Below are positions 1 through 11,652 of a stretch of 64,000 nt of DNA, one piece after another (positions within the stretch are counted from its first letter, which is position 1; the number at the start of each line of letters is the position of its first letter). The translations under genes and the position numbers were made by a program. Source of the DNA: Cupriavidus sp. U2 (lineage in GTDB: Bacteria > Pseudomonadota > Gammaproteobacteria > Burkholderiales > Burkholderiaceae). Where the stretch lies: positions 62,152-126,151 of the forward strand of contig NZ_RCOG02000001.1 of the NCBI RefSeq assembly GCF_009663685.2, in the 5' to 3' direction. The notes beneath the pieces are model-generated. The model had not been told where the DNA came from. It made no database searches and saw only the letters and a program-made list of their open reading frames with translations.

Positions 1-340
1 CTTCGGGCTGGCCGCGTTCGTGGCCATCGTGGGCATCAACTCGGGACTACAGGCGGTAGACACCCTGCGCCATAGCGGTTTGACGATTTTCCTGCTCGGC
101 GCCGTGGTCACGCTGCTGCCGCTGTTCCTGACGATGCTGTTTGGCCGCTACGTGCTCAAGTACGACAACGCCGCGCTGCTGGCCGGCGCGCTGGCCGGCT
201 CGCGCAGCGCCAACCCGGCCTTCGGCGGCATCCTGGACAAGGCCGAAAGCCCCGTGCCGACCGTGCCGTTCGCCATCACCTATGCCCTGGCCAACGTGTT
301 GCTGACGCTGCTCGGCCCGCTCGTCGTCGGCCTTGTCTGA
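1..340 (+). CDS. AspT/YidE-family transporter, C-terminal part (5' end outside window)
   Basis: This is the last ~113 codons of a membrane transporter; the reading frame is open from base 2, so the start lies upstream of the window. The visible part has two hydrophobic segments flanking a cytoplasmic stretch, with the motif GSRSANPAFGG followed by VPFAITYALANV. That pattern is typical of the AspT/YidE/YbjL duplication domain found in aspartate:alanine antiporters and related exchangers of the inner membrane. The substrate cannot be deduced from this fragment. It is convergent with hutG and is followed by an intrinsic terminator at 397-440, so it is a separate transcription unit from the hut genes. 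Confidence is good for the family and low for the substrate. Confidence 0.8.
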   Translation, partial: FGLAAFVAIVGINSGLQAVDTLRHSGLTIFLLGAVVTLLPLFLTMLFGRYVLKYDNAALLAGALAGSRSANPAFGGILDKAESPVPTVPFAITYALANVLLTLLGPLVVGLV

Positions 341-396
341 CGTCTGCCGCCGAAGGGACCACTACGAACTGCAAGGGGAGCGTCACCGCAGCAAAT

Positions 397-440
397 CGGC
401 CCGTCTGTGACACCGAAGTGCCACCACGGGCCGTTCTTTT
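397..440 (+). terminator. Intrinsic terminator of the AspT-like gene
   Basis: The arms CGGCCCGT (397-404) and ACGGGCCG (426-433) form an 8-bp GC-rich stem followed by TTCTTTT. It lies about 60 bp after the stop at 340 and before the convergent hutG end. Confidence 0.7.
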
Positions 441-457
441 GCCGAAACGCCGATGTG

Positions 458-1279
458 TCAGCGCGCTTCCACGAACGCCAGCACGGTTTCCAGCATCTGG
501 CGGATGGCCGGCTGCACGTTGACGGCCTTCGCCGGGTCGTACGCGAACGGGTACACCTCTTCCATGTACGACGACTGCGTCAGTTCCAGCTGGATGGCAT
601 GCACGCCGTCCGCCGGGTTGCCGTACTGGCGCGTGATGTAGCCGCCCTTGAAACGGCCGTTGAGCACGGCCGTATGGTTGGGCACCGCCTGCGCGATCTT
701 GACCACATCGGCTGCCAGGCCGGTGTCGCAGCTCTTGCCGTCGGCCGATCCCAGGTTGAAGTCGGTGAGCTTGCCTTCGAAAAAGCGCGGCAGCACCGAG
801 CGGATCGAGTGGGCGTCCCACAGGGCGATCGTGCCATGCTCGGCGCGCAGGCGCGCCAGTTCCTCCTGCAGCGCGTTGTGATACGGGTGCCAGACCGCGC
901 CCCGGCGCAGCGCGATTTCCGCGTCGTCGGGGCCGCTGGCGCCGTCGGCGTACACCGGCGTCTTGTCGAACGTATCGACCGGGCACAGGCCCGTGGTGTC
1001 CTGGCCCGGGTACAGGTTGGCGTTGTCGGGCGGACGGTTCAGGTCGATCACGTAGCGCGAGTGCGTGGCCATCAGGATCGACGCGCCCAGTTCGCGGGCA
1101 AAGTCGTACAGGCGGTCCATGTGCCAGTCGGTATCGGGCACGGTGCGCGCCTCGGGCGTCAGACGCTCGGCCAGGCCGGCGGGCACATAGGTGCCCACGT
1201 GCGGCATCGACACCAGCAACGGGCGGGTGCCGCGATGCAGCGTGAAAGCGGGAATATCGGTGGTGAAGGAGGAGGACAT
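458..1279 (-). CDS. hutG: N-formylglutamate deformylase
   Basis: This 273-residue protein of the N-formylglutamate amidohydrolase family performs the last histidine-degradation step: N-formyl-L-glutamate plus water gives glutamate plus formate. The family is a cytoplasmic metal-dependent amidohydrolase. Visible family features are the N-terminal SMPHVGTYVP segment, DTDWHMDRLYDFA near residue 60, HSRYVIDLNR near residue 85 and the LWDAHSIRSVLP segment in the middle. The length is normal. It is the last gene of the hut run, 42 bp after the hutF stop, and is probably co-transcribed with it. Together with hutF it marks the five-step (formylglutamate) branch of the pathway rather than the HutG formiminoglutamase branch. 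Confidence 0.93.
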   Translation of the reverse strand: MSSSFTTDIPAFTLHRGTRPLLVSMPHVGTYVPAGLAERLTPEARTVPDTDWHMDRLYDFARELGASILMATHSRYVIDLNRPPDNANLYPGQDTTGLCPVDTFDKTPVYADGASGPDDAEIALRRGAVWHPYHNALQEELARLRAEHGTIALWDAHSIRSVLPRFFEGKLTDFNLGSADGKSCDTGLAADVVKIAQAVPNHTAVLNGRFKGGYITRQYGNPADGVHAIQLELTQSSYMEEVYPFAYDPAKAVNVQPAIRQMLETVLAFVEAR

Positions 1280-1321
1280 CTTGTCTCGGGGCTGCTTGGT
1301 ATGGGGCGGGTTCGGAACCCT

Positions 1322-2728
1322 TCAGTCCGCCAGCAGGCGGGCGCGCGCCTCGGCGAACAACCGGCCCGCATCCCCTTGAAGCGGATGCACGCCGTGCTGC
1401 AAGCGGCGCGTGCCGCCCGTGCGGACTTCCGCTAGTGTCTCATGTCCGTGGCTGGCGAACACGTACGTGGCCAGCGCATGGGCCCCGTCGAGCCCTGCCA
1501 GCGCGGGATGCTGGCCGTCCAGCACCAGGAAATCGGCCCGCTGTCCGGCCGCCAGGCCCGCCACCGGGCGCGCCGCCGCCCGCGCGCCGCCCGCCACGGC
1601 TTCGAGCCAGAGCCGGTCGGCCACCTGCGGATGCCGGTCCGACGCCAGCACATTGCGCCGCTGCAGGCCCAGCCGCTGGCCGTATTCGAACGTGCGCAGT
1701 TCCTCGGCCACGCTGACGCTGGCGTGGCTGTCCGACCCGACGCCCCACCACCCGTGCTGCGCCAGGTACGGCGCGGCCTCGAACACGCCATCGCCCAGAT
1801 TGGCTTCGGTGGTCGGGCAGATACCGGCCACGGCGCCGCTATGGGCCAGCCGCCGCCGCTCGTCCCAGTCCATGTGGGTGGCATGCACCAGGCACCAGCG
1901 TGCGTCCACCGGCGCGTGGTCCAGCAGCCATTGCACGGGCCGCACGCCGTGGGTGGCCAGGCAGTCGTCCACTTCCTTCTGCTGTTCGGCGATGTGGATA
2001 TGCACCGGCGCGGTCGCATCCATCGCGTGCAGCGCGGCAACGGCCTGCGTCAGGCTGTGCGGCGGCACCGCGCGCAGCGAATGGGGAGCCAGGCCCAGCC
2101 GTGCGCCGTAGGCGGTGCAATGCGGCGCCAGCTTTTCCAGCAACGCCTGCATGGCATCGGTATCGTTCAGGAAGCGGCGCTGGTCGGGCTGCGCGGGCTT
2201 GCCGGCAAACCCGGCCGTCTGGTACAGCACGGGCAGCAGCGTCATGCCGATGCCGGCGGCCTGCGCCGCGCGCAGCAGCCGCAGCGACATCTCGGCGCGG
2301 TCGGCATACGGCTTGCCGTCGGGGTCGTGATGGACGTAATGGAATTCGCACACGCTGGTATAGCCGGCGCGCAGCATCTCGATATAGAGCTGCGTGGCAA
2401 TGGCCTCCAGCGCGTCCGGCGACAGGCGCAGCGCAAAGCGGTACATCAGCGTGCGCCAGCTCCAGAACGAATCGCCGCCGGCAGGATCGGCGTCGGGCGA
2501 CACGCTGCGGTATTCGGTCAGCCCGGCAAAGCCGCGCTGGAACGCGTGCGAATGGAGATTCGGCATGCCCGGCAGCACCGGGCCGGCCGCCTCGGGCACC
2601 GATGGCGCCGGCGCGGCGCCAGGCGTGATGGCCGTGAAAGCGCCGTGGGCACCCCACTCCAGCAGCACATCGCGTGCCCAGCCGTCGGGCAGCAGCGCAT
2701 GGCGCGCAAACAGCTGGCCGGCGCTCAT
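1322..2728 (-). CDS. hutF: Formimidoylglutamate deiminase
   Basis: This amidohydrolase-superfamily enzyme of 468 residues converts N-formimino-L-glutamate to N-formyl-L-glutamate and ammonia. Metal-binding and catalytic motifs are [10 protein letters not shown] (HxH) near residue 60, [14 protein letters not shown] in the middle and [14 protein letters not shown] near residue 310. The frame stays open upstream to 3760, but the ATG at 2726-2728 is chosen because it overlaps the hutI stop as ATGA (2725-2728) and begins the conserved N-terminus [14 protein letters not shown]. The overlap implies translational coupling to hutI. The product feeds HutG directly. Confidence 0.94.
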   Translation of the reverse strand: MSAGQLFARHALLPDGWARDVLLEWGAHGAFTAITPGAAPAPSVPEAAGPVLPGMPNLHSHAFQRGFAGLTEYRSVSPDADPAGGDSFWSWRTLMYRFALRLSPDALEAIATQLYIEMLRAGYTSVCEFHYVHHDPDGKPYADRAEMSLRLLRAAQAAGIGMTLLPVLYQTAGFAGKPAQPDQRRFLNDTDAMQALLEKLAPHCTAYGARLGLAPHSLRAVPPHSLTQAVAALHAMDATAPVHIHIAEQQKEVDDCLATHGVRPVQWLLDHAPVDARWCLVHATHMDWDERRRLAHSGAVAGICPTTEANLGDGVFEAAPYLAQHGWWGVGSDSHASVSVAEELRTFEYGQRLGLQRRNVLASDRHPQVADRLWLEAVAGGARAAARPVAGLAAGQRADFLVLDGQHPALAGLDGAHALATYVFASHGHETLAEVRTGGTRRLQHGVHPLQGDAGRLFAEARARLLAD

Positions 2729-3951
2729 CGGAACACCTTGCCCTGCCGCACCACCCCGGCACACGGGTTGCGGCCAAACCAGTAGGCCAGTTCGGCCGGC
2801 GACGCCACGCGCCACAGCGCGAAGTCGGCGGCGCGGCCCGGGGCCAGCCGCCCGTGGCGGTCCGCCGCGCCCAGCGCGCGCGCCGCGTGCGTGGTCACGC
2901 CGGCCAGCGCCTCGGGCACCGTCATGCGGAACAGCGTGCAGGCCATGTTCATCATCAGCAGCAACGATGTGGTGGGCGCTGTGCCCGGGTTGTGATCGGT
3001 GGAAATGGCAATCGGCACGCCATGCTGGCGCAACAGGGCCAGCGGCGGCAGATGGGTATCCCGCAGGAAATAGTAGGCGCCGGGCAGCAGCACGGCCACC
3101 GTGCCGGACTCGGCCATCGCCATCACGCCGGCCTCGTCCAGGTGTTCGAGGTGATCCGCCGACAGCGCCTTGTGCCGCGCCGCCAGTGCCGCACCACCGA
3201 GGTTGCTCAGTTGCTCGGCATGCAGCTTCACGGGCAGGCCGTGGCGTGCGGCGGCCGCGAATACGTGTGCGGTCTGGTCTGGCGAAAATCCGATGCCCTC
3301 GCAGAAGGCATCGACCGCATCGACCAGTTTTTCCTCGGCCAGCGCCGGCAGCATCGTATGGCAGACCAGGTCGATATAGTCGTCGGCGCGGCCCGCGTAT
3401 TCGGGCGGCAGCGCATGCGCGCCCAGGAACGTCGTGTAGACCGTCACGCCATAGGCCTCGCCCAGCCGGCGCGCCACGCGCAATTGCTTGCGCTCGGCGT
3501 CGAGCGACAAGCCATAGCCGGACTTGATCTCGATGGTGGTCACGCCCTCGGCCAGCAGCGCCTCCAGCCGCACGGCCGCCTGCGCGAACAGCGTGGCCTC
3601 GTCGGCCTCGCGCGTGGCCCGCACCGTGGACACGATGCCGCCCCCGGCGCGCGCGATGTCCTCGTAGCTGGCGCCCGCCAGCCGCATCGCGAATTCGTCG
3701 GCACGCTGGCCGCCGTACACCAGGTGCGTATGGCAGTCGATCAGGCCGGGGGTGATCCACGCGCCGCCGGCATCGTGCCGGTCGAGATGGCGATAGCTGT
3801 CCGGCAGATCGGCCAGCGCCCCGAGCCAGGCGATGCGGCCCTGTTCGATCACCAGCGCGCCGTCGCGGACGGCCCGTTCGGGGTCCGCGTCGGGCAGCAG
3901 GTGGCAGTGATGCCAGACGCCATCGGCAGAAGGCGCGTCGTGGAAGTTCAT
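2725..3951 (-). CDS. hutI: Imidazolonepropionase
   Basis: This 408-residue metal-dependent amidohydrolase opens the imidazolone ring: 4-imidazolone-5-propionate plus water gives N-formimino-L-glutamate. Family motifs are visible: [16 protein letters not shown] (HxH metal ligands) near residue 75, [13 protein letters not shown] near 240, SADHLEHL and [11 protein letters not shown] near 320. The length matches the family. It overlaps hutD at its start (ATGA, 3948-3951) and hutF at its end (2725-2728), so hutD-hutI-hutF is a tightly coupled block. Confidence 0.96.
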   Translation of the reverse strand: MNFHDAPSADGVWHHCHLLPDADPERAVRDGALVIEQGRIAWLGALADLPDSYRHLDRHDAGGAWITPGLIDCHTHLVYGGQRADEFAMRLAGASYEDIARAGGGIVSTVRATREADEATLFAQAAVRLEALLAEGVTTIEIKSGYGLSLDAERKQLRVARRLGEAYGVTVYTTFLGAHALPPEYAGRADDYIDLVCHTMLPALAEEKLVDAVDAFCEGIGFSPDQTAHVFAAAARHGLPVKLHAEQLSNLGGAALAARHKALSADHLEHLDEAGVMAMAESGTVAVLLPGAYYFLRDTHLPPLALLRQHGVPIAISTDHNPGTAPTTSLLLMMNMACTLFRMTVPEALAGVTTHAARALGAADRHGRLAPGRAADFALWRVASPAELAYWFGRNPCAGVVRQGKVFR

Positions 3952-4546
3952 CGGTCCGGCTCCCTATGCAGTATCACGCGCAGGCACAGCGCGGAAAGTT
4001 CGGTATGGGCGCATGTGACGGCCGGCGAACCGGCCGGCATCAGTATGCCCTCGCCCGCCGACAGGTGCTGGCCGTCGCCGCCGCGGCTGTCGCTGGCGTC
4101 CCAGTCGCCGCGCAGCGCCAGGACCAGCACGGTGGCGAAGGTGGGCACCGCCGTGAACGGCTGGCGCATCAGGCGGACTTCGGCGCGGCAGCGGCCCCGG
4201 CGCGTCATCACGTTGAGATCGCGTGTCGGGCCATCGACCAGCGCGGCATGGATCGCCGTATCGCCAGAAAACGCGTATGGCTCGCCCACGCGCACGAGCT
4301 TGTGGCAGAACGAATCGTCGTGGGCCTGCAGATGCACGCCGGCGCCGTCGATCAGCACGATCTGCCGGTCGATGCCCGGAAAGGCCGAGAACGGCCCGTC
4401 CGCGGCGATATCGGCCACGCTGATGCGCCAGTCGAACGTGTCCATGCCGGCGCCCGGCGGCCACACGGCAATCTCGCGCGTGGTGCCGCCGCCGTTCTTC
4501 CACGGCGTGGGGGCGATGGCGTCGAGCGCGAACCGCGTGACGGACA

Positions 4547-4547
<1 letters not shown>
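3948..4547 (-). CDS. hutD: HutD-family protein
   Basis: This 199-residue cupin-fold HutD/YgfI-type protein begins with [17 protein letters not shown], the family signature. HutD proteins occur almost only in hut operons; their biochemical role is not firmly settled, and a metabolite-binding or tuning function has been proposed for pseudomonads. No signal peptide or membrane segment is seen, so it is cytoplasmic. Its ATG shares one base with the hutU stop (TGATG around 4547) and its stop overlaps the hutI start, so it is translated as an internal member of the hutU-D-I-F block. Confidence 0.9.
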
Positions 4548-6250
<1,703 letters not shown>

Positions 6251-6299
6251 GGTGTGTCCCGGTATGTTTGTTGACTGGTCGGATCTGGATGCGCTTGCC

Positions 6300-6371
6300 C
6301 GCTCCCCCAACCCTGCAAACCGACGGCGTTTCAACCACCGATTTTGTCTCCCGTTGCGGGAGGGGGGGAGA
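6300..6371. repeat. Degenerate copy of the composite REP-like repeat
   Basis: In the hutH-hutU gap a CTCCCCCAACC block (6302-6312) is followed about 40 bp later by CTCCCG-TTGC-GGGAG and a G-run. It matches one half of the composite palindromic element seen intact at 15385-15504 and 40176-40297, but is worn down. Confidence 0.55.
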
Positions 6372-6382
6372 TGGCCAGCGTC

Positions 6383-7945
6383 TCAGGCGGCTACGTTCGT
6401 CGGCAAGATCTCCCTCACGGCCTCGGGCCAGCCCGCGCCGGCGTCGCCCTGCACCACCCACTGCTTCATCGCCTCGATATCGGGCGCCAGATAACGGTCG
6501 GATTCCACAAAGGCCACGCGGCTGCGGATGCGGGCCAGTTCCTGCTCCACCAGCGGCGACGACTTCAGCGGCCGATGGAATTCGATGCCCTGCGCAGCGG
6601 CCATGGCCTCGATGCCGACGATCACGGCGGTGTTGGCGGCCATGTCGCCCAGGCGGCGCGCGCCGTAGGTGGCCATCGACACATGGTCTTCCTGGTTGGC
6701 CGACGTAGGCAGGCTGTCCACACTGGACGGATGCGCCAGCGACTTGTTCTCGGACGCCAGCGCCGCCGCCGTGACCTGCGCGATCATGAAGCCCGAATTC
6801 AGGCCGCCATCGCGCACCAGGAACGGCGGCAGGCCGGACAGCCCCGTATCGAGCAGCAGCGCCAGGCGGCGCTCGGAGATGGCGCCAATCTCGGCGATGG
6901 CCAGCGCGATGATGTCGGCGGCAAAGGCCACCGGCTCGGCGTGGAAGTTGCCGCCGGACACCACGTCGCCCTGTTCGGAAAACACCAGCGGGTTGTCGGA
7001 CGCGGCGTTGGCCTCGATGCGCAGGACGCCCGCGGCGTGGGCCAGGTTGTCCAGGCACGCGCCCATCACCTGCGGCTGGCAGCGGATCGAATACGGGTCC
7101 TGCACCCGCCCGCAGGTCTTGTGCGAATCGACGATCTCGCTGCCATCGAGCATCGCGCGCACGGCGCCGGCCACGGCAATCTGGCCCGCCTGCCCGCGTG
7201 CCGCGTGGATGCGGGCATCGAACGGCTTGACCGATCCCTTGATGGCTTCCAGCGACAGCGCGCCTGCCACCAGCCCCGCCGCGAAGGCATCCTCGGCGGC
7301 AAACAGCCCGGCCAGCGCCAGCGCCGTGGACACCTGCGTGCCGTTCAGCAGCGCCAGCCCTTCCTTGGGGCCCAGCGTGAAGACGTCCAGCCCGGCATGG
7401 GCCAGGCCTTGCGCGGCCGGCACGCGGCGGCCGTCGATCATCACATCGCCCACGCCAATCAGCGTGCAGGACATATGCGCCAGCGGCGCCAGGTCGCCCG
7501 AGGCACCGACCGATCCCTTGGCCGGGATGCACGGCGACACGCCGTGGTTGGCCAGCGCCAGCAGGGCATCGATCAGTTCCGGACGCACGCCCGAATGGCC
7601 ACGCGCCAGGCTGACGGCCTTGATCGCCAGGATCAGCCGCACGGTATCGGCCGGCAGGTCGGCACCGGTGCCCACGCTGTGCGACAGCACCAGGTTGCGT
7701 TGCAGTTCGGCCAGCTTGTCGTGGGCGATGCGCGATTGCGCCAGCTTGCCAAAGCCGGTGTTGATGCCATAGACCACGGCGTCGGCGTCGATGATGTCCT
7801 GCACCGTGGCCTGCGCGGCACGCACGCCGGCCCAGGCCGATTCGGCCATCGCCAGCCGCACTTCGCCACGGTAGATGCGGCGCAGGTCGTCCAGCGAGAC
7901 GTGGCCAGGGTTCAGGGTCAGGAGGGAGCGGGAATCGTTGGTCAT
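6383..7945 (-). CDS. hutH: Histidine ammonia-lyase
   Basis: This 520-residue lyase removes ammonia from L-histidine to give trans-urocanate, the committing step of the pathway. The Ala148-Ser149-Gly150 triad in [15 protein letters not shown] is the precursor of the autocatalytic MIO electrophile. [11 protein letters not shown] near residue 59 and [10 protein letters not shown] in the C-terminal half are further family signatures. The length is normal. A HutC-type operator lies 25 bp upstream of the ATG, and hutC itself is immediately upstream on the same strand. The gene therefore begins the repressible catabolic segment hutH-U-D-I-F-G. Confidence 0.97.
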   Translation of the reverse strand: MTNDSRSLLTLNPGHVSLDDLRRIYRGEVRLAMAESAWAGVRAAQATVQDIIDADAVVYGINTGFGKLAQSRIAHDKLAELQRNLVLSHSVGTGADLPADTVRLILAIKAVSLARGHSGVRPELIDALLALANHGVSPCIPAKGSVGASGDLAPLAHMSCTLIGVGDVMIDGRRVPAAQGLAHAGLDVFTLGPKEGLALLNGTQVSTALALAGLFAAEDAFAAGLVAGALSLEAIKGSVKPFDARIHAARGQAGQIAVAGAVRAMLDGSEIVDSHKTCGRVQDPYSIRCQPQVMGACLDNLAHAAGVLRIEANAASDNPLVFSEQGDVVSGGNFHAEPVAFAADIIALAIAEIGAISERRLALLLDTGLSGLPPFLVRDGGLNSGFMIAQVTAAALASENKSLAHPSSVDSLPTSANQEDHVSMATYGARRLGDMAANTAVIVGIEAMAAAQGIEFHRPLKSSPLVEQELARIRSRVAFVESDRYLAPDIEAMKQWVVQGDAGAGWPEAVREILPTNVAA

Positions 7946-7969
7946 CTGCGTACGTCTTTGTTGTATGAG

Positions 7970-7983
7970 CCTGTCTATACAGG
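7970..7983. promoter_or_regulatory. HutC-type operator ahead of hutH
   Basis: CCTGTCTATACAGG is an imperfect dyad (arms CCTGT/ACAGG) 25 bp upstream of the hutH ATG. It matches the CTTGTATRTACAAG-like sites known for HutC of pseudomonads. Two sister copies lie ahead of the transporter-hutC operon. Confidence 0.75.
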
Positions 7984-8037
7984 TTAGTCGAAAAATAAAC
8001 CCGATGGCCCGCTTTTGGCTGGCCTCGGGAATCTGTT

Positions 8038-8799
8038 CTAGCCGAAGGCGGGATTGCCGTCGGCGCGAAACCGGCTGCCCAGCCGATACCGGTTGCCCGG
8101 GTGCAGGCAGCGAACAAATGTGACCGGCACGCCATGTGTCCAGGTGCGGCGGGTCAGCAGCAGGCAGGGCTGCGTGGGCGGCATCTCCAGATGCGCGGCC
8201 TGCTCGGCCGTGGCGGCGATGGCATCGACCACGTGCTCCACCTGGTCATACGGCACGTTGCGCAGCAGGTACTCGCCCGGCTGCGTATCGGCAAAATCCT
8301 GCGTGATGAAATCGGGCGCCACGCGCGGATTCACGTAGCGGTCTTCCAGCTGCACCGGCAAGCCGTCTTCGCGATGGATGCAGATCGAGTGGTACACCGA
8401 TTCGCCGGTGCGCAGTTCCAGCGCGGCTGCCACCTCGATCGACGCCGACACGCGCTCCACCAGGATCACGTCGCAGGCGTAGTCGTGGCCGCGCATGCGG
8501 ATCTCGTCCTGCAGGTTGACCACCGACAGCAGCGTGGACTGCGGCTTGTGTTCGGCCACGAACGTGCCCACGCCGGCCACGCGCACCACCCTGCCCTGCT
8601 CCGACAGTTCGCGCAAGGCCCGGTTGACCGTCATGCGCGACACCGAGAAGCGGTTCACCAGTTCCTGCTCGGACGGCACGCGATCGCCGGGCTGCCACGC
8701 GCCGCTCTGGATCTGGCGCGCGATGTACTCCTTGACCTGCTGGTACAGCGCGGCCGGAGCGTTGGACGGGGAAGGTGCCGGGTTGGCGGACGGATTCAT
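8038..8799 (-). CDS. hutC: Histidine utilization repressor, GntR/HutC family
   Basis: This 253-residue regulator has an N-terminal winged helix-turn-helix ([14 protein letters not shown], then [25 protein letters not shown] near residues 43-68) and a C-terminal UTRA effector domain. HutC represses hut genes and is relieved by urocanate in characterised relatives. The UTRA part carries the conserved EDRYVNP and [12 protein letters not shown] segments. It is the last gene of the transporter operon, starting 29 bp after the ATPase stop, and lies 92 bp upstream of hutH. Because that operon carries HutC-type sites in its promoter region, the repressor is probably autoregulated. Confidence 0.93.
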   Translation of the reverse strand: MNPSANPAPSPSNAPAALYQQVKEYIARQIQSGAWQPGDRVPSEQELVNRFSVSRMTVNRALRELSEQGRVVRVAGVGTFVAEHKPQSTLLSVVNLQDEIRMRGHDYACDVILVERVSASIEVAAALELRTGESVYHSICIHREDGLPVQLEDRYVNPRVAPDFITQDFADTQPGEYLLRNVPYDQVEHVVDAIAATAEQAAHLEMPPTQPCLLLTRRTWTHGVPVTFVRCLHPGNRYRLGSRFRADGNPAFG

Positions 8800-8828
8800 G
8801 ACCTGTTGCGGAATGCCGGATTGCCGGT

Positions 8829-9608
8829 TCAGTGTTCGGCCGATGCCATGGCTTCGGCACGAATCTCTTCGGTGAGCCGCGCCTTGAGCACGGAAAACTC
8901 GGGCGATGTCTTGATCGTGTAATGGCGCGGATGGGCAAAGTCCACCGCGATCTCGCTCTTGATCCGACCGGGCCGCGCGGAAAACACCGCCACGCGGTTG
9001 GCCATGAAAATGGCCTCGTCGATATCGTGCGTGACGAATAATACCGTCTTGCGGTGCGACTCCCAGATCCCCAGCAGCAGCTCCTGCATCAGCACGCGCG
9101 TCTGGTTGTCCAGCGCGCCGAACGGCTCGTCCAGCAGCAGGATCTTCGGATCGTTGGCCAGCGCCCGCGCAATCGCCGTGCGCTGCTGCATGCCGCCCGA
9201 CAGCTGCTTGGGGTAGTGCTGCTCGAAGCCGCGCAGCCCCACGCGGGCGATAAAGAAATCGCTACGTTCCTTCTGCTCGGCCAGGCTCATGCCGCGTTCG
9301 CGCAGCCCGAAGCGCACGTTCTGCTCGATCGTCAGCCACGGGAACAGCGTGTACGACTGGAACACCATGCCGCGGTCGGCGCCCGGTCCGGCCACCGGCT
9401 GGCCATCGAGCAGCACGCGGCCGCCGCTGGGGGTCTCGAGCCCGGCCACGATGCGCAGCAGCGTGGATTTGCCGCAGCCCGACGGGCCCAGGATCGTCAC
9501 GAAATCGTTGTCGCGCACCTCGAAATCGACCGGCAGCAACGCCTGCGTGCTGCCGCCGCGCGGATTCGCGAAGGTACGGGATACCTGCTGGATCGACAGC
9601 GCGCTCAT
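8829..9608 (-). CDS. NitT/TauT-type ABC transporter ATP-binding protein (hut-linked)
   Basis: This 259-residue ATPase drives import through the adjacent permease on the cytoplasmic face of the membrane. Walker A GPSGCGKST is at residues 41-49, signature LSGGMQQR near 136-143, Walker B ILLLDEPFGALD near 156-167 and the switch histidine in FVTHDIDEA. The subfamily is that of nitrate/taurine/aliphatic sulfonate importers (SsuB/TauB-like). The frame is open upstream through the permease; the ATG at 9606-9608 is chosen because it overlaps the permease stop as ATGA. The substrate is inferred to be histidine, urocanate or a related imidazole from its position in the hut locus and its HutC sites. Confidence 0.9.
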   Translation of the reverse strand: MSALSIQQVSRTFANPRGGSTQALLPVDFEVRDNDFVTILGPSGCGKSTLLRIVAGLETPSGGRVLLDGQPVAGPGADRGMVFQSYTLFPWLTIEQNVRFGLRERGMSLAEQKERSDFFIARVGLRGFEQHYPKQLSGGMQQRTAIARALANDPKILLLDEPFGALDNQTRVLMQELLLGIWESHRKTVLFVTHDIDEAIFMANRVAVFSARPGRIKSEIAVDFAHPRHYTIKTSPEFSVLKARLTEEIRAEAMASAEH

Positions 9609-10477
9609 TTGATCGAACTCCACGGAAACAGGCGCTGGTTGGCCAGCTTGAAGACCAGGTCGGACACCAGCCCGATGCAGCCGATGACGATGATGCCGAA
9701 GATGATCTGCCCGGTATTCAGCAGCGCCTGGCTGTCGGTAATCATGTGCCCGATGCCCGAGGACGAGCCGATCAGCTCGGCCACGATCACGTACGTCCAC
9801 GCCCAGCCCAGTACCAGCCGCAGCGTCTCGGCAATCTCGGGCGCCGCGCCCGGAATCAGCACGCGGCGCACGATGCCGCGCGGCGTGGCGCCCAGCGTGT
9901 AGGCGGCCTCCACCAGGTCCTTGCGCGCGCCGCCCACCGTGACCGCCACCATCAGCACGATCTGGAAAAACGAGCCGATGAAGATCACCAGCAGCTTCTG
10001 CGTCTCGCCAATGCCGGCCCACAGGATCAGCAGCGGGATGAACGCCGACGCCGGCAGGTAGCGGCAAAACGACACGAATGGCTCGAAAAACGCCTCGGCC
10101 GCCTTGTAGGACCCCATAAAAATGCCCAGCGGCACGGCCAGCACGGCGGCCAGCACGAAGCCGCCGACCACGCGCCAGACGGTCATGCCGATATCGCCGA
10201 TGAAGCCGTACTGCGTGAACAGCAGCCAGCCCTCGTGCGCCATCGTCACCGGATCGGCCAGGAACGTGCGCGGGACGAAGCCGCCCAGCGTCACCACGGC
10301 CCAGACGCCGAAGAATGCGACAAAGAACGACAGGCCAAGAATCCAGCGGGCCTGCGACGACACCGGCACCAGCGGCGACAGCCACGGATGGCGCGCACGC
10401 GGCGCACGGTCCGCCGGCTGGGCGGCGATGGGCGCGGGCGGGCGCGCCGTGGCGGGAGCTTGCACGGACGACGACAT
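9605..10477 (-). CDS. NitT/TauT-type ABC transporter permease (hut-linked)
   Basis: This 290-residue inner-membrane permease has about six hydrophobic segments and the BPD_transp_1 coupling segment EAAYTLGATPRGIVRRVLIPGA. The first ~45 residues are Pro/Ala-rich and cytoplasmic. An upstream ATG at 10513 would overlap the binding-protein gene by 23 bp. ATG 10477 is preferred because GGAG lies eight bases before it and it starts 13 bp after the preceding stop. It pairs with the ATPase and the binding protein as one importer. Confidence 0.88.
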   Translation of the reverse strand: MSSSVQAPATARPPAPIAAQPADRAPRARHPWLSPLVPVSSQARWILGLSFFVAFFGVWAVVTLGGFVPRTFLADPVTMAHEGWLLFTQYGFIGDIGMTVWRVVGGFVLAAVLAVPLGIFMGSYKAAEAFFEPFVSFCRYLPASAFIPLLILWAGIGETQKLLVIFIGSFFQIVLMVAVTVGGARKDLVEAAYTLGATPRGIVRRVLIPGAAPEIAETLRLVLGWAWTYVIVAELIGSSSGIGHMITDSQALLNTGQIIFGIIVIGCIGLVSDLVFKLANQRLFPWSSIK

Positions 10478-10490
10478 CACGGACTCCGGC

Positions 10491-11453
10491 TTACTTGAGG
10501 TATCGGGCGTCATAGAGCGCCGTCACGTCGGGCACCTGGCGGATCACGCCGATGTCCTTGAGCACATCGGCCGCTTCCTTGCTGAAGCTGGCCAGCTCGC
10601 CCGAGAAGAATTTCTGGTTGGCCGCCTTGTCCTGCCAGCGCAGGTAGGCCGACGACTTGGCGAACTGCTCGCCGGTCTGCTTGACGGCCGCGCCCATGAT
10701 GTCGTTGGACTTCTCGGGCTCCTTGCGGATCATCTCCAGCGCCTCGAAGTAGCTGTCGACCAGCGCCTGGGCGGCCTTGGGATTGTCCTTGAGCCATTTC
10801 GGCACACAGCCCAGCGTGTCGGTCACCATCGGGTAGTCGAGCGTGGTGGCCAGGATCTTTCCGCGCTCCGGATTGGCGCGCACGGTGGACAGATACGGCT
10901 CGTAGGTCATGGCGCCGTCGTTCTGGCCCGCCACGAACGCCTGCGCGGCCGCCTGTGGCGACAGCGTGGTCAGCTTCACGTCCTTGAGCGACATGCCGTT
11001 CTTCTTCAGCATCCACGCCAGCCCGAAGTACGGCGCGGTGCCCGGCGCATCGACGCCGATGGTCTTGCCCTTGAGGTCCGCAAACGTCTTCACGTCGCTG
11101 CGCACAGCCAGGCCGTCGGCGCCGTACGACTTGTCGAGCTGGACGATCTGGGTGATGGGCACGCCGTTGGCGTTCCAGGCCACGTGGGTTTCCACGGTGG
11201 TGGCCGCGCACTGGATGGCCCCGGAGGCCAGCGCCAGGTGGCGGTCCTTCTGCGGAATCATCTTGATATCCACATCCACGCCGTGCTTCTTGAAGATGCC
11301 CGCCTTGTCGGCCAGCGTCAGCGGCGCGAAACCGGTCCAGCCGCTCATGCCGATCGTGACCGGCGTGTTCTGGGCGTGGGCGGGCGCGGCCAGGACTGCG
11401 GCGGCAAGGGTGGACGCAACGGCGGCAAAACGGAACGGCAGGGGCAGCTTCAT
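10491..11453 (-). CDS. NitT/TauT-type ABC transporter substrate-binding protein (hut-linked)
   Basis: This 320-residue periplasmic binding protein of the SsuA/THI5-like class has a Sec signal peptide (about residues 1-27) with a probable cleavage after AHA. Mature-chain features include GMSGWTGFAPLTLADKAGIF at the N-terminus and the DLKGKTIGVDAPGTAPYFG ligand-hinge region. An ATG at 11495 is in frame but would put extra polar residues before the signal peptide, so 11453 is used. It is the first gene of the transporter-hutC operon. Its promoter carries a HutC-type operator, which points to histidine or urocanate uptake; binding has not been shown. Most hut loci use HutT or HutXWV-type transporters instead. 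Confidence 0.88.
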   Translation of the reverse strand: MKLPLPFRFAAVASTLAAAVLAAPAHAQNTPVTIGMSGWTGFAPLTLADKAGIFKKHGVDVDIKMIPQKDRHLALASGAIQCAATTVETHVAWNANGVPITQIVQLDKSYGADGLAVRSDVKTFADLKGKTIGVDAPGTAPYFGLAWMLKKNGMSLKDVKLTTLSPQAAAQAFVAGQNDGAMTYEPYLSTVRANPERGKILATTLDYPMVTDTLGCVPKWLKDNPKAAQALVDSYFEALEMIRKEPEKSNDIMGAAVKQTGEQFAKSSAYLRWQDKAANQKFFSGELASFSKEAADVLKDIGVIRQVPDVTALYDARYLK

Positions 11454-11485
11454 GCTGTCGGCTCCATCAGTCGTGGGGTGAAGGC

Positions 11486-11514
11486 AATCTATCAATCCTG
11501 TATATACAAGTCAA
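11486..11514 (-). promoter_or_regulatory. Promoter with embedded HutC operator for the transporter-hutC operon
   Basis: On the minus strand, -35 TTGACT (11514-11509), a 17-bp spacer and -10 TAGATT (11491-11486) lie 33 bp upstream of the binding-protein ATG. The operator dyad (CCTGTATATACAAG on the plus strand, 11497-11510) fills the spacer and overlaps the -35. Repressor binding there would exclude RNA polymerase. Confidence 0.75.
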
Positions 11515-11652
11515 ACCCGGGGTTTACCTGAGTCATCCGTCAAGTACGTCTTGCTGAACCCCAGTGATGGCGCGCAATTGCGGTGCCCGATCATGCTGCA
11601 ATGCACCGCAGCGGCGCATGAGATTGGCATGGAGTGCCGCGCGATGCACCAA

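Noticed and set aside
8829-10385. A 518-residue fusion of permease and ATPase
   Set aside because: The upstream part of this frame is the shadow of the permease gene in another frame; the ATPase starts at the ATGA overlap at 9608.
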